A stretch of 64,000 nucleotides of DNA, from assembly GCA_031260665.1 (NCBI GenBank), contig JAISLD010000008.1:37196-101195 (forward strand). The letters run 5' to 3'. Numbering within the stretch: the stretch's first letter is position 1; each line of letters begins with the position of its first letter. Positions 9,384-18,559 of the stretch are shown here, one piece after another. The position numbers were made by a program, and so were the translations under genes. The notes beneath the pieces were generated by a model. That model did not search any database and was not told the DNA's origin. It worked only from the letters and a program-made list of their open reading frames with translations. The stretch comes from Oscillospiraceae bacterium. GTDB lineage: Bacteria > Bacillota > Clostridia > Oscillospirales > Ruminococcaceae.

Positions 9384-11246
9384 TTGTTGAGGAAAACAAT
9401 GCTTGACTATGATGTGGTGATTATCGGTGCGGGGCACGCGGGTTGCGAGGCGGCGCTTGCGGCGGCACGATTAGGCGTGAGAACCGCGGTGTTCTGCTTG
9501 TCGCTTGACACGATTGCCAATATGCCGTGCAACCCGTGTATCGGCGGCAGTGCCAAGGGGCAACTGGTCGGTGAGATTGACGCGTTAGGCGGTGAAATGG
9601 GCAAAGCGGCCGACGAAACCGCGATACAGTTTCGTACGCTCAATATGGGCAAAGGCGCGGCGGCACGGTCGCTTCGCACGCAAAACGACCGCGCCGCGTA
9701 TCACGCGAGAATGAAACGGGCACTTGAACAAACCGCGAACTTGTTTATCCTGCAAGACGAAGTGACGGAGATTCTCACGGTTGACGGAGCGGCGACAGGC
9801 GTCAAGACGCGAAATGGGCTGACCTATAACGCGAATGCGGTTGTTATAACCACGGGAACTTATCTCGGCGGCACAATCCATATCGGTGAAACGTCTTACT
9901 TGTCGGGGGCTGACGGTGTGAACGCGGCGACTGAACTGACGCGTTCGCTTCAACGGCTTGGCATACCGACAAAGCGATTCAAGACGGGGACGCCTGCGCG
10001 TGTGCATAGACGGTCGATTGATTTCTCTCTGCTTCAAGAGCAAGCGGGAGATGAATACCCCACGGCGTTCTCGTTCGACAATCGGCGTGAGCTTGTAAAC
10101 AAAACCGTTTGCCACATAACATATACAAATGAAAAAACGCATAAAGTGATATTGGCGAACCTCGACCGTTCGCCGCTCTATTCGGGGCGAATTGTCGGCA
10201 CAGGACCGCGTTACTGCCCGTCTATCGAGGACAAGGTGGTGCGGTTTGCCGATAAAGAACGGCACCAGTTTTTCATCGAGCCAACGGGACTCGACACCGA
10301 CGAGATGTATCTGCAAGGTATGTCGTCGTCGCTCCCTCCCGATGTGCAAGACGCGTTTCTTCGTACAATCAAAGGGCTTGAACGCGTCGAGATTATGCGG
10401 CACGCCTATGCAATCGAGTACGACTGCATTGACCCGACAAGCTTGAAGAACACGCTGATGTTTCGGGACATACGCGGCTTGTTCTCAGCGGGGCAGAGCA
10501 ACGGCACAAGCGGATACGAAGAAGCGGCGGCGCAAGGGCTTGTCGCGGGGGTCAACGCCGCGAAGTATGTTCAGCATCGCGATATGCTTGTGCTGACGCG
10601 GGACAATTCGTACATCGGGGTTATGCTGGACGACTTGACAGTGAAAGGCGCACCCGAACCTTATCGTATGATGACGGCACGCGCCGAGTTTCGGCTGTTG
10701 CTGCGTCAAGACAACGCGCCCGAACGACTCTGCGGAACAGGGCACGACATTGGCTTGCTTTCAGACGAGAGATTCGCGGCATATCTTGCGAGAGAACGAG
10801 CTGTTGCGGACGAGCTTGAACGAACGAAGGAGGTGGTTATTAACCCAAGCGAGGAGCTGAACAAGCAACTTGTTCCACGTGGAACATCGCCACTTAACGC
10901 CCCTGCAACGCTGTTTGACTTGCTGAAACGACCGCAGATAGATTACGATTTGCTTCAGCGGTTCGATTCGAGGTGCGGCAAGGCGACGCGGCTTGTTTGT
11001 AAACGTGTGGAGATTGAAATCAAGTACGAGGGGTATATCAAGTTGCAGCAACAGGAAGCGGAGCGGTTTGTGAAGTTGGAGAAGCGGAAGTTGCCGATTG
11101 ACGTGGACTATTTGTCAACCGAGGGTTTGCGACTTGAGGCGCGTCGGGTGCTGGACGAGTTTCGACCTGAAACCGTGGGGGTTGCGGCACGGCTGCCCGG
11201 CGTGAACCCTGCTGATGTTAATATACTTCTACTGCTCGCGAGATGA
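9384..11246 (+). CDS. mnmG: tRNA uridine-5-carboxymethylaminomethyl modification enzyme MnmG/GidA
   Basis: VVIIGAGHAGCEAALAAARLG, NPCIGGSAKGQLV, AGQSNGTSGYEEAAAQGL. Confidence 0.97.
   Translation: MLRKTMLDYDVVIIGAGHAGCEAALAAARLGVRTAVFCLSLDTIANMPCNPCIGGSAKGQLVGEIDALGGEMGKAADETAIQFRTLNMGKGAAARSLRTQNDRAAYHARMKRALEQTANLFILQDEVTEILTVDGAATGVKTRNGLTYNANAVVITTGTYLGGTIHIGETSYLSGADGVNAATELTRSLQRLGIPTKRFKTGTPARVHRRSIDFSLLQEQAGDEYPTAFSFDNRRELVNKTVCHITYTNEKTHKVILANLDRSPLYSGRIVGTGPRYCPSIEDKVVRFADKERHQFFIEPTGLDTDEMYLQGMSSSLPPDVQDAFLRTIKGLERVEIMRHAYAIEYDCIDPTSLKNTLMFRDIRGLFSAGQSNGTSGYEEAAAQGLVAGVNAAKYVQHRDMLVLTRDNSYIGVMLDDLTVKGAPEPYRMMTARAEFRLLLRQDNAPERLCGTGHDIGLLSDERFAAYLARERAVADELERTKEVVINPSEELNKQLVPRGTSPLNAPATLFDLLKRPQIDYDLLQRFDSRCGKATRLVCKRVEIEIKYEGYIKLQQQEAERFVKLEKRKLPIDVDYLSTEGLRLEARRVLDEFRPETVGVAARLPGVNPADVNILLLLAR
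10871..10886. promoter_or_regulatory. parS-like site inside mnmG
   Basis: Perfect 16-bp palindrome TGTTCCACGTGGAACA. Confidence 0.85.
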
Positions 11247-11250
11247 CCGT

Positions 11251-11344
11251 GCGCCCGTCCGGCCGCCCCGTCGCGGGCTTCGCCCGCCGGCGCTTCGCGC
11301 CGACCGCGCCTGCGGCGCGGTGACGGGGCGGCTGGACGGAGCGC
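11251..11344. other. GC-rich fully paired four-way-junction structure
   Basis: Outer stem 11255-11272/11322-11339 (extended by 11251-11254/11341-11344), hairpins 11273-11287, 11288-11302, 11303-11321. Confidence 0.9.
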
Positions 11345-11396
11345 GCGGGTATCCCATCGAACCACGCAAAACTTGAAACAAAGAGGCACAACGCAT

Positions 11397-12071
11397 ATGG
11401 AAAACACATTCACCAAAGCAGAGCGCGAAACCTTGTTGCGGCTCACCGACATAATGCTCGAGTATAACAAAAAAGTCAACCTCACGGCGATAACGGAGCG
11501 ACACGAAATCGAAGAAAAGCACTATCTCGACTGCGTAAAAGCCTTGCGTTTAAGCGAAAGCGGCGGTTATGTTCCACGTGGAACATCTGTTGTTGACGTG
11601 GGAAGCGGCGCGGGATTCCCCGGGGTTCTGTGGGGGCTTGTCCGTCCCGACCTGCAAGTCACTCTGCTTGACTCGCTGAAAAAACGCGTCGATTACCTTG
11701 AACATATCAAAGCGGAGTTGTCGCTTGACTATACGGCCACACACGGTCGAAGCGAGGAGCTTTCGCACGCCGCCGAGTATCGCGACAGGTTTGGCGTAGC
11801 CACGGCGCGTGCCGTTGCGAACATGCCCGCTCTCATTGAGCTTTGTTTGCCGCTCGTCAAAGTCGGCGGTTTTTTCATTGCGCTCAAGACCGACAAGTAC
11901 GAGGGCGATATAACGAACGCACTCGGTTCTCTCGGCGGCGAACTTGCTGATGTGATTGACTACAGAGTGGGGGACAACAAGCGGCGTCTTTATGTGATTG
12001 CGAAGAATAAACCGACAGAAAAATCTTTCCCCAGAAAACGCGTGAATATCACCAAAAACCCGATAATTTGA
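11397..12071 (+). CDS. rsmG: 16S rRNA (guanine527-N7)-methyltransferase RsmG/GidB
   Basis: MLEYNKKVNLTAI, DVGSGAGFPGV, TARAVANMPALIEL; downstream of mnmG. Confidence 0.95.
   Translation: MENTFTKAERETLLRLTDIMLEYNKKVNLTAITERHEIEEKHYLDCVKALRLSESGGYVPRGTSVVDVGSGAGFPGVLWGLVRPDLQVTLLDSLKKRVDYLEHIKAELSLDYTATHGRSEELSHAAEYRDRFGVATARAVANMPALIELCLPLVKVGGFFIALKTDKYEGDITNALGSLGGELADVIDYRVGDNKRRLYVIAKNKPTEKSFPRKRVNITKNPII
11570..11585. promoter_or_regulatory. parS-like site inside rsmG
   Basis: Perfect 16-bp palindrome TGTTCCACGTGGAACA. Confidence 0.85.
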
Positions 12072-12216
12072 TGATATATTACCGTGAGTATATCGCATAA
12101 ACGCCGTTGCCGTTGCAAAACGGCGAAAACCGCGATATTATTGCCTTGCATTTGGCAAACAGGTGTGCTAATATACTGATAGTATATGACAAGTATATGA
12201 GCGGAGAAACGAGATT

Positions 12217-13074
12217 ATGTTTTTCACCAAACCTGTAAGCCCCGCAAGCCCTGTAAGTAATACAGAAACCTATCACGACAAACCCGTGGAACTCGGAAAG
12301 GTGGTGCAGCTTAGCACTGCTGATATCAAGCCGAACCCCGACCAACCGCGCCGCGTGTTCGACGACTATGAGTTGTCGCAACTCGCGGTGAGTATCAGGC
12401 AAAACGGACTTCTGCAACCGATAACCGTGAGAAAAACCGACAGCGGTTACGTTTTGATTAGCGGCGAGCGGCGACTACGCGCGATAAAGCTGCTGAAATC
12501 CGACACGGTCCCCGCGATTGTGATTGAAACAACGGACGAGGAGTCGGCGGTGCTTGCCGCTCTTGAGAATATTCAGCGGGCACAGCTGAACTACATAGAG
12601 GAAGCGCAGGCGTTCAAGCTGCTGATAGACGCGTACAGCTTGACACAGGAGGAGTGCGCCGCCAAGTTGGGGCTGGCGCAGTCCACCGTGGCAAACAAGC
12701 TGAAACTTTTGCGGCTGACCGACGACGAACGAACCCTTGTGCTTGACTATCGCTTGTCGGAGCGGCAAACCCGCGCCATACTTAAGCTGCCGTTTGACAA
12801 ACGAGTCGCCGCAATCGAGCAAATCAGCCGCGACGGACTGAACACACGGCAAACCGACAAGCTGATAGAAGAAATGTTGGTTGACAAGCCGAAGAAGCCG
12901 AGGAAAACCGCTTTCATTGTTCGGCACGTCAGAATGTACGTCAACACATTCGACCAAACGCTTGCCGCAATGAAAGACGCGGGTATCCCGTGTGAAGCGG
13001 AGGTCAGCAAAAGCGAAAAGCTGATTGAATATAAAATCAAAATCCCAATAAACTCGGTGTTTGACGACCTATAG
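12217..13074 (+). CDS. noc: ParB/Noc-family nucleoid occlusion protein
   Basis: NPDQPRRVFD, GERRLRAIKL, LENIQRAQLNYIEEAQAF; HTH segment QSTVANKLKLLRL and C-terminus RKTAFIVRHVRMYVNTFDQTL resemble Noc more than Spo0J. Confidence 0.85.
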   Translation: MFFTKPVSPASPVSNTETYHDKPVELGKVVQLSTADIKPNPDQPRRVFDDYELSQLAVSIRQNGLLQPITVRKTDSGYVLISGERRLRAIKLLKSDTVPAIVIETTDEESAVLAALENIQRAQLNYIEEAQAFKLLIDAYSLTQEECAAKLGLAQSTVANKLKLLRLTDDERTLVLDYRLSERQTRAILKLPFDKRVAAIEQISRDGLNTRQTDKLIEEMLVDKPKKPRKTAFIVRHVRMYVNTFDQTLAAMKDAGIPCEAEVSKSEKLIEYKIKIPINSVFDDL

Positions 13075-13240
13075 GCCCCTTGCGGGGGCCGGCAATAAGC
13101 TAATGCGCCACGTTGCTTGTTAAACGGGTTAACCGGTCGGCTGTTGCGTGTCCGGCGCAGACCCGCTTCCGCAGAAGCGGAATATCCGCAAAGAGAATTG
13201 CCCCGGTTGATTCAGATTGAGCAAATTTGTATAAAAACGC

Positions 13241-13269
13241 TTGACAAGCCTTTCCTGTTGTGATATAAT
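13241..13269 (+). promoter_or_regulatory. Predicted rpmF promoter
   Basis: TTGACA-17-TATAAT, full consensus. Confidence 0.8.
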
Positions 13270-13335
13270 AGCAAGGCACGCTAACAATTGGCGAAATTCG
13301 CCGTGCATATTACACGAGGGAAAGGGGTTAAACCA

Positions 13336-13524
13336 ATGGCAGTTCCAAAGAAACGGGTGTCGCGCACACGCCGTGACAAAAGGCGTTCCAACGTATGGAA
13401 GCTCGACGCGCCTGCTTTCTCGCGTTGCGAGCATTGCGGCGAACTGAAACTTGCTCACAGAGTCTGCAAAGTCTGCGGTTACTACAAGGGCAAAGAAATC
13501 ATTGTCCACAAAGAACGAGCATAA
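13336..13524 (+). CDS. rpmF: 50S ribosomal protein L32
   Basis: [18 protein letters not shown], CxxC...CxxC zinc ribbon. Confidence 0.97.
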   Translation: MAVPKKRVSRTRRDKRRSNVWKLDAPAFSRCEHCGELKLAHRVCKVCGYYKGKEIIVHKERA

Positions 13525-13526
13525 GA

Positions 13527-13562
13527 AAAGCGGGCAGTTATTCTGCCCGCTTGTTGTTTCTT
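13527..13562 (+). terminator. rpmF intrinsic terminator
   Basis: AGCGGGCAGTTATTCTGCCCGCTTGTTGTTTCTTTT. Confidence 0.85.
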
Positions 13563-13584
13563 TTAGTAATGGAACATAAAACTT

Positions 13585-14841
13585 ATGGTTATAATAACAT
13601 CGGTGGAGCCGCGTTCACCTGCCGACAAAGCGGGCGTGAAACCAAACGACAGGCTTGTTTCGATAAACGGAAGTGAAATAAACGACCGCCTTGACTACGG
13701 CTTCTACCTTCCCGAAACTGCGGCGACTTTCACGATTTGCCGTGAAGAAAAGATATACTCGGTCAGATTAACGCCGAAGAACGGCGAGGTTGGGCTTGGG
13801 TTCTCTACCTATCTGATGAGTGAGAAGAGTCGCTGCAAAAACAACTGTATCTTCTGCTTTATCGATCAACTGCCGAAGAATTGCCGCGAAACGCTCTACT
13901 TCAAAGACGACGACGCACGACTTTCGTTTCTGCAGGGCAACTACATCACGTTGACGAACCTAAGCGACAGTGATATAGAACGAATCATCAAGATGAGATT
14001 GCCCGTCAATGTGTCGGTTCACACAACAGAGCCGCTTCTCCGTGAGCAAATGCTTCGAAACAAGAACGCGGGCAAGTCGCTCGACTATCTCTATCGGCTT
14101 GCAAAGGCAGGCAACAGCCTTAACTTGCAGATAGTTCTTTGCCCCGACATCAACGACAAAATACATCTCGACAAAACGCTTGCCGACTTGACTTCGCTTG
14201 GCGACTGTGTAAAGAGCATAGCGGTGGTGCCCGTGGGGTTGACGAAGCACCGCGAGGGACTCTGTCAGCTTCGGTCATTCACGGAAGAAGAAGCGGCGTT
14301 TGTTATCAACCAATGCGACAAGCACAAGCGGGCGCACGCGGCCGATGAGTTTTACTTGACGGCAAAGCGGGAGTTCCCGCCGTATGACGATTACGACGGC
14401 TTTCCTCAATACGAAAACGGCGTGGGAATCTGGCGTGCGTGTCACGATGATTTTCTTGACGAAAAGCAAAGTGAGTTTGACCAAACGCCCCGTTCTGTCG
14501 CAACGGGAACGGCCGCTGCGCCGCTGCTTCGAGAGCTGCTTCGCGGTTCAAACACCACGGTTTACGCAATCAGAAATGACTTCTTCGGTGAAACCGTGAC
14601 TTGCGCGGGTTTGATAGTCGGCGGCGACATACTCGCGCAACTTGAGGGCAAGCCGCTTGGCAGTGAACTGCTTATCCCGTCAACGATGTTGAAGGCGGAT
14701 GAGGACGTTTTCCTCGATGATATGACGCTTGACGAGTTGTCGCGCGGACTTGGCGTTCGTGTCAAGGCGGTCACACCGACAGGCGCGGACTTGGTGCAAA
14801 GTGTTTGCTTAGATTATAGCCGGTTAAACTCAAAACGCTAA
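13585..14841 (+). CDS. DUF512 / PDZ-radical SAM family protein
   Basis: N-terminal PDZ-like segment, KSRCKNNCIFCFIDQLPKNCRETLYFKDDDARLSFLQGNYITLTNL. Confidence 0.9.
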   Translation: MVIITSVEPRSPADKAGVKPNDRLVSINGSEINDRLDYGFYLPETAATFTICREEKIYSVRLTPKNGEVGLGFSTYLMSEKSRCKNNCIFCFIDQLPKNCRETLYFKDDDARLSFLQGNYITLTNLSDSDIERIIKMRLPVNVSVHTTEPLLREQMLRNKNAGKSLDYLYRLAKAGNSLNLQIVLCPDINDKIHLDKTLADLTSLGDCVKSIAVVPVGLTKHREGLCQLRSFTEEEAAFVINQCDKHKRAHAADEFYLTAKREFPPYDDYDGFPQYENGVGIWRACHDDFLDEKQSEFDQTPRSVATGTAAAPLLRELLRGSNTTVYAIRNDFFGETVTCAGLIVGGDILAQLEGKPLGSELLIPSTMLKADEDVFLDDMTLDELSRGLGVRVKAVTPTGADLVQSVCLDYSRLNSKR

Positions 14842-14958
14842 AGCGTTTTATAGCCGCTTTTAGCGACTGCCGCTCTCGCGGGAGCGGAATCTTTGCGAAG
14901 CAAATGGATTAGCTTTTTAACGCCGAGTATAAATTATTAAATATAGACAGGAAGTATA

Positions 14959-16284
14959 ATGAAAACAGTCGCCATAGTTGGCAGACCAAACGTCGGGAAA
15001 TCCGCGCTGTTCAACAAGCTGACGGGCATACGCGCCGCAATAGTCGAAGATGTGCCGGGTGTTACGCGTGACAGGCTTTACGGCAAGGTCGAGTGGTGCG
15101 GGCACTCGTTCAACCTGATAGACACAGGCGGAATAGAGCCGCTGTCAAAGGAGATAATCCCTGTTCATATCCGTGAACAGGCGCGCATTGCGATAGACAC
15201 AGCCGACGTTATCATCTTTGTCACGGATATACGTGCGGGGCTTACCACCGAGGACGAAGACGTGGCGAACATTCTTCGCAGAAGCGGCAAGCCTGTTGTG
15301 CTGTGCGTCAACAAAATCGATTCACCAGGCGAGCCGCCCCCCGAGTTATACACGTTCTATAACTTGGGTCTTGACGAGCCGTACCCCGTGTCGTCGGTTC
15401 ACGGCAGCGGCACAGGCGACCTGCTTGACAAAGTGGTGTCGCTCTTTTCCGACGAAGAAACCGAGGTGCTTTACGGCGGCGATACCCTCAAGGTTGCGGT
15501 CATCGGCAGACCGAACGCCGGCAAAAGCTCGCTTGTCAATCATGTGCTCGGTGAGAAACGTCTTATCGTGTCTGACATAGCGGGGACGACAAGGGACGCG
15601 ATAGACACGGCGGTCAAGGTGAACGGGCAAGACTATGTGCTGATAGACACGGCAGGGATACGCCGCAAGTCGCGAGTTGACGACTTAGTTGAAAAGTACA
15701 GCGTGCTTCGTGCTTACACTGCGGTAGAACGCGCCGACGTCTGTGTCATTATGCTTGACGCGGAGCAAGGATTCACCGAGCAGGACAGCAAGATAGCGGG
15801 GTTTGCCCACGAAAAGGGCAAAGCGTCTGTTATCGCGGTGAACAAGTGGGATTTGATTGCCAAGAACGATAAGACAATGCGTGAGTTTCAGCAGAAACTT
15901 GAAAGCGATTTCTCGTTTATGTCGTATGTGCCGTTCGTGTTTATATCGGCGACAACGGGGCAGAGAATCGACAAGCTGTTTGAACTGATAAACCACGCGG
16001 CGGAGCAAAACGCAAGACGAATAACCACGGGACAGCTGAACGACCTGCTTGCGTTCGCGACGGCGCGGGTTCAGCCGCCGACCGACAAGGGGCGCAGACT
16101 GAAGATTTATTATATGACACAAGTGGCAAGCAAGCCGCCCGCGTTTGTCGCGTTTTGCAATCGTGCCGACTTGTTTCACTTTTCATACAGGCGATATATC
16201 GAAAACCAAATTCGCGAGGCGTTCTCGCTGGACAGCACACCGATAACGCTGACCGTGAGAGAACGTGACAGAAACGATGTTTGA
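14959..16284 (+). CDS. der: Ribosome-associated GTPase Der/EngA
   Basis: Two tandem G domains (GRPNVGKSALFNKL, GRPNAGKSSLVNHVL) and KH-like C-terminus. Confidence 0.97.
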   Translation: MKTVAIVGRPNVGKSALFNKLTGIRAAIVEDVPGVTRDRLYGKVEWCGHSFNLIDTGGIEPLSKEIIPVHIREQARIAIDTADVIIFVTDIRAGLTTEDEDVANILRRSGKPVVLCVNKIDSPGEPPPELYTFYNLGLDEPYPVSSVHGSGTGDLLDKVVSLFSDEETEVLYGGDTLKVAVIGRPNAGKSSLVNHVLGEKRLIVSDIAGTTRDAIDTAVKVNGQDYVLIDTAGIRRKSRVDDLVEKYSVLRAYTAVERADVCVIMLDAEQGFTEQDSKIAGFAHEKGKASVIAVNKWDLIAKNDKTMREFQQKLESDFSFMSYVPFVFISATTGQRIDKLFELINHAAEQNARRITTGQLNDLLAFATARVQPPTDKGRRLKIYYMTQVASKPPAFVAFCNRADLFHFSYRRYIENQIREAFSLDSTPITLTVRERDRNDV

Positions 16285-16456
16285 TATAGCCGTTTAACTT
16301 AAAAACACTAAAGTGTTTTTAAGTTTGGGCGCATATGCGCCCCTGCGGCGAAGCCGCGAAACGGCGTATCAGGGCGGTTAAATCCGCTTCTGCGGAGCGG
16401 TAGCCGCCGAAAGCGGCTATAAAAACGCTTAAGCGTTTTTAATTTAACCCACTATA
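16285..16456. repeat. Family A element, opposite orientation to 4754
   Basis: Same six-hairpin order with diverged but self-complementary stems. Confidence 0.9.
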
Positions 16457-16472
16457 TCAGGAGGTTCGCCCA

Positions 16473-17126
16473 ATGTTTGCTATCTCTGTTGTGCTGATGA
16501 TAGTTGTTCCGTATTTTATCTGCGGCATCAACTTCTCGATTATAATCACCAAGCTGAAGTCGGGGCAGGACATAAGAAAACTCGGCAGTGGAAACCCGGG
16601 GCTGACAAACGTGCTTCGCACTCAAGGCAAAACCGCCGCACTCATTGTCGTGCTGCTTGACCTCGCGAAAGGATACACGGCAGTCACTCTTGTTCGCGTT
16701 TTGTTTGAACAGATAGCCGACACGGGACCGCTTGCCGGTTCCGACCACGGTTATCTGCTTTACATAGCGGCGTTGTGTGGTGTGATAGGAAGCGTTTTCC
16801 CGATATACTACGGGTTCAAAGGTGGGAAAGGTGTGATGTCAACAGCAAGCACGCTTTGTGCCGTGAAGCCGCTGACTGTGCTTATCCTCATCGGTTTGTT
16901 CGCTGTAATCGTCGCGATAACGCGTTATGTGTCGCTTGGCTCAATGATTGCGGGCACACTGCTGACTCCCGCTGTCTTTGTCGCGAGCTACGCGGCAGGC
17001 GAACCGTCGGCGCTGATGAACGCTGTTTTCACGGCGGGAATATCGATACTGCTGGTCACATCTCACAGGGCTAACATCACGAGGCTGAAGAACCACACCG
17101 AGAAACGATTCGGCGTTAAGGAGTAA
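16473..17126 (+). CDS. plsY: Glycerol-3-phosphate acyltransferase PlsY
   Basis: GSGNPGLTNVLRTQGK, YYGFKGGKGVMS. Confidence 0.95.
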   Translation: MFAISVVLMIVVPYFICGINFSIIITKLKSGQDIRKLGSGNPGLTNVLRTQGKTAALIVVLLDLAKGYTAVTLVRVLFEQIADTGPLAGSDHGYLLYIAALCGVIGSVFPIYYGFKGGKGVMSTASTLCAVKPLTVLILIGLFAVIVAITRYVSLGSMIAGTLLTPAVFVASYAAGEPSALMNAVFTAGISILLVTSHRANITRLKNHTEKRFGVKE

Positions 17127-17132
17127 CAACAG

Positions 17133-18116
17133 ATGGCAAACATAACGGTTCTCGGTTGCGGATTCGGCACGGCATTGTCGGTGCAGTTTGACAGACAGGG
17201 CCACAAAGTGACCGCTTACACGAAGTTTCAGTCCGAAGTGGACGATATCCTGCGCGACGGAGAACACAAGCGGCTTCTCCCGGGTGTGCCTGTGCCGTCA
17301 AGCATTTCGTTCACGACTGACATAAGCAAGGTGCGTGACGCTGACTTCGTTGTTGTCGCGATACCGACCAAGTTCTTGCGAACAACGATAGCGGAGATAC
17401 CGCCTTTCGTGACGGCAAACACAATCATCGTTGACGTGGGCAAAGGGCTTGAGGACGACACGCTGAAACGCCGCACCGAAGTTATCGCCGAATATCTGCC
17501 CGACAACCCGCTCGTTTATCTCACAGGTCCGTGCCACGCAGAAGAAGTCGGGCGCGGAATGCCGACCGCGATAGTCGCCGCCTCAACAGACAAAGCGGCG
17601 GCGTTGACGGTGCAAGCGGCAATCGGCAGCGAAAGCCTGCGGGTCTATGCTTCAAGCGACATAATCGGCTGTGAATTCGGTGCGGCACTGAAAAACCCGA
17701 TTGCTCTTTGTGTCGGTATCCTTGAGGGAATGGGTTGCGGCGACAACACACGCGCCGCTCTTATGACACGCGGTCTTGCTGAAATCACGCGGCTTGCCTG
17801 TGCAGTCGGCGCGAATCCGCAGACGCTTCTCGGTTTGTCGGGAGTCGGGGATTTAATTGTTACCTGTATGTCGGCACACTCACGAAATCACCGCGCAGGG
17901 CTTCTTATCGGCGGCGGAATGAACGCGGCGGAAGCGGTGGCGAAGGTCGGCACGGTCGAGGGGTACGAGTGTGCGCGTCCCGCACTTAGGTTGGCGCAAA
18001 AGCACGGAGTTGAAACCCCGATAATCGCTGAGTTGTGTGATATATGCTTCGGTGAGAAGAAACCGTTTGATTCTCTCGCCGAGTTAATGCAGCGGGAAAG
18101 CAAATCAAAAGAATAA
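17133..18116 (+). CDS. gpsA: NAD(P)-dependent glycerol-3-phosphate dehydrogenase
   Basis: TVLGCGFGTALSV, LTGPCHAEEVGRGMPTA, GLSGVGDLIVTCMSAHSRN. Confidence 0.96.
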   Translation: MANITVLGCGFGTALSVQFDRQGHKVTAYTKFQSEVDDILRDGEHKRLLPGVPVPSSISFTTDISKVRDADFVVVAIPTKFLRTTIAEIPPFVTANTIIVDVGKGLEDDTLKRRTEVIAEYLPDNPLVYLTGPCHAEEVGRGMPTAIVAASTDKAAALTVQAAIGSESLRVYASSDIIGCEFGAALKNPIALCVGILEGMGCGDNTRAALMTRGLAEITRLACAVGANPQTLLGLSGVGDLIVTCMSAHSRNHRAGLLIGGGMNAAEAVAKVGTVEGYECARPALRLAQKHGVETPIIAELCDICFGEKKPFDSLAELMQRESKSKE

Positions 18117-18319
18117 GTCTGTATAACTATAGAGCGACTGCCGCGCTTACGGCGCGAATTTAACCGGCTATATTCAAGTGAACAACGCCGTTCCGATAAG
18201 GAGCGGCGTTTGCTTATTGCCTGCTCGTCACGGACTTGCGTTTGTTGCGTAAATATGTTATAATGAACACATATGTCTGCTATGTGATATTTGCATATTA
18301 TTCAGAGGGAGATACACAG

Positions 18320-18559
18320 TTGAAACTAATCGACATAGGTTACGGCAACGCGCTGAATATCGAACGCATTGTGGCTGTTGTGGCGGCGGATTCCGCACCG
18401 ACAAAGCGTTTGTGTGCCGCCGCGAAAGAAAAGTTGCTGCTGATAGATTCGACTTGCGGAAAGAAAATGCAGTCCGCTTTTATTATGGACAGCGGGCATA
18501 TCGTGCTGTCTGCGCGAAGCGTGGACAAGTTTGTTGAGGAAAACAAGAACCATGGGTAA
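18320..18559 (+). CDS. remA: RemA-like regulator (DUF370)
   Basis: KLIDIGYGNALNIERIVAVVAADSAPTKRL, SGHIVLSARSVD; TTG start in frame; followed by gmk. Confidence 0.85.
   Translation: MKLIDIGYGNALNIERIVAVVAADSAPTKRLCAAAKEKLLLIDSTCGKKMQSAFIMDSGHIVLSARSVDKFVEENKNHG

Noticed and set aside
9585-10403. Long antisense ORFs opposite known genes (also 20540-21337, 46315-47115, 3684-4334)
   Set aside because: They lie opposite strongly supported genes, have Arg/His/Cys-rich compositions typical of antisense frames, and match no recognised family.
11247-11396. mnmG intrinsic terminator
   Set aside because: Very stable structure but no U-tract, and rsmG follows directly; treated as an unexplained structure instead.
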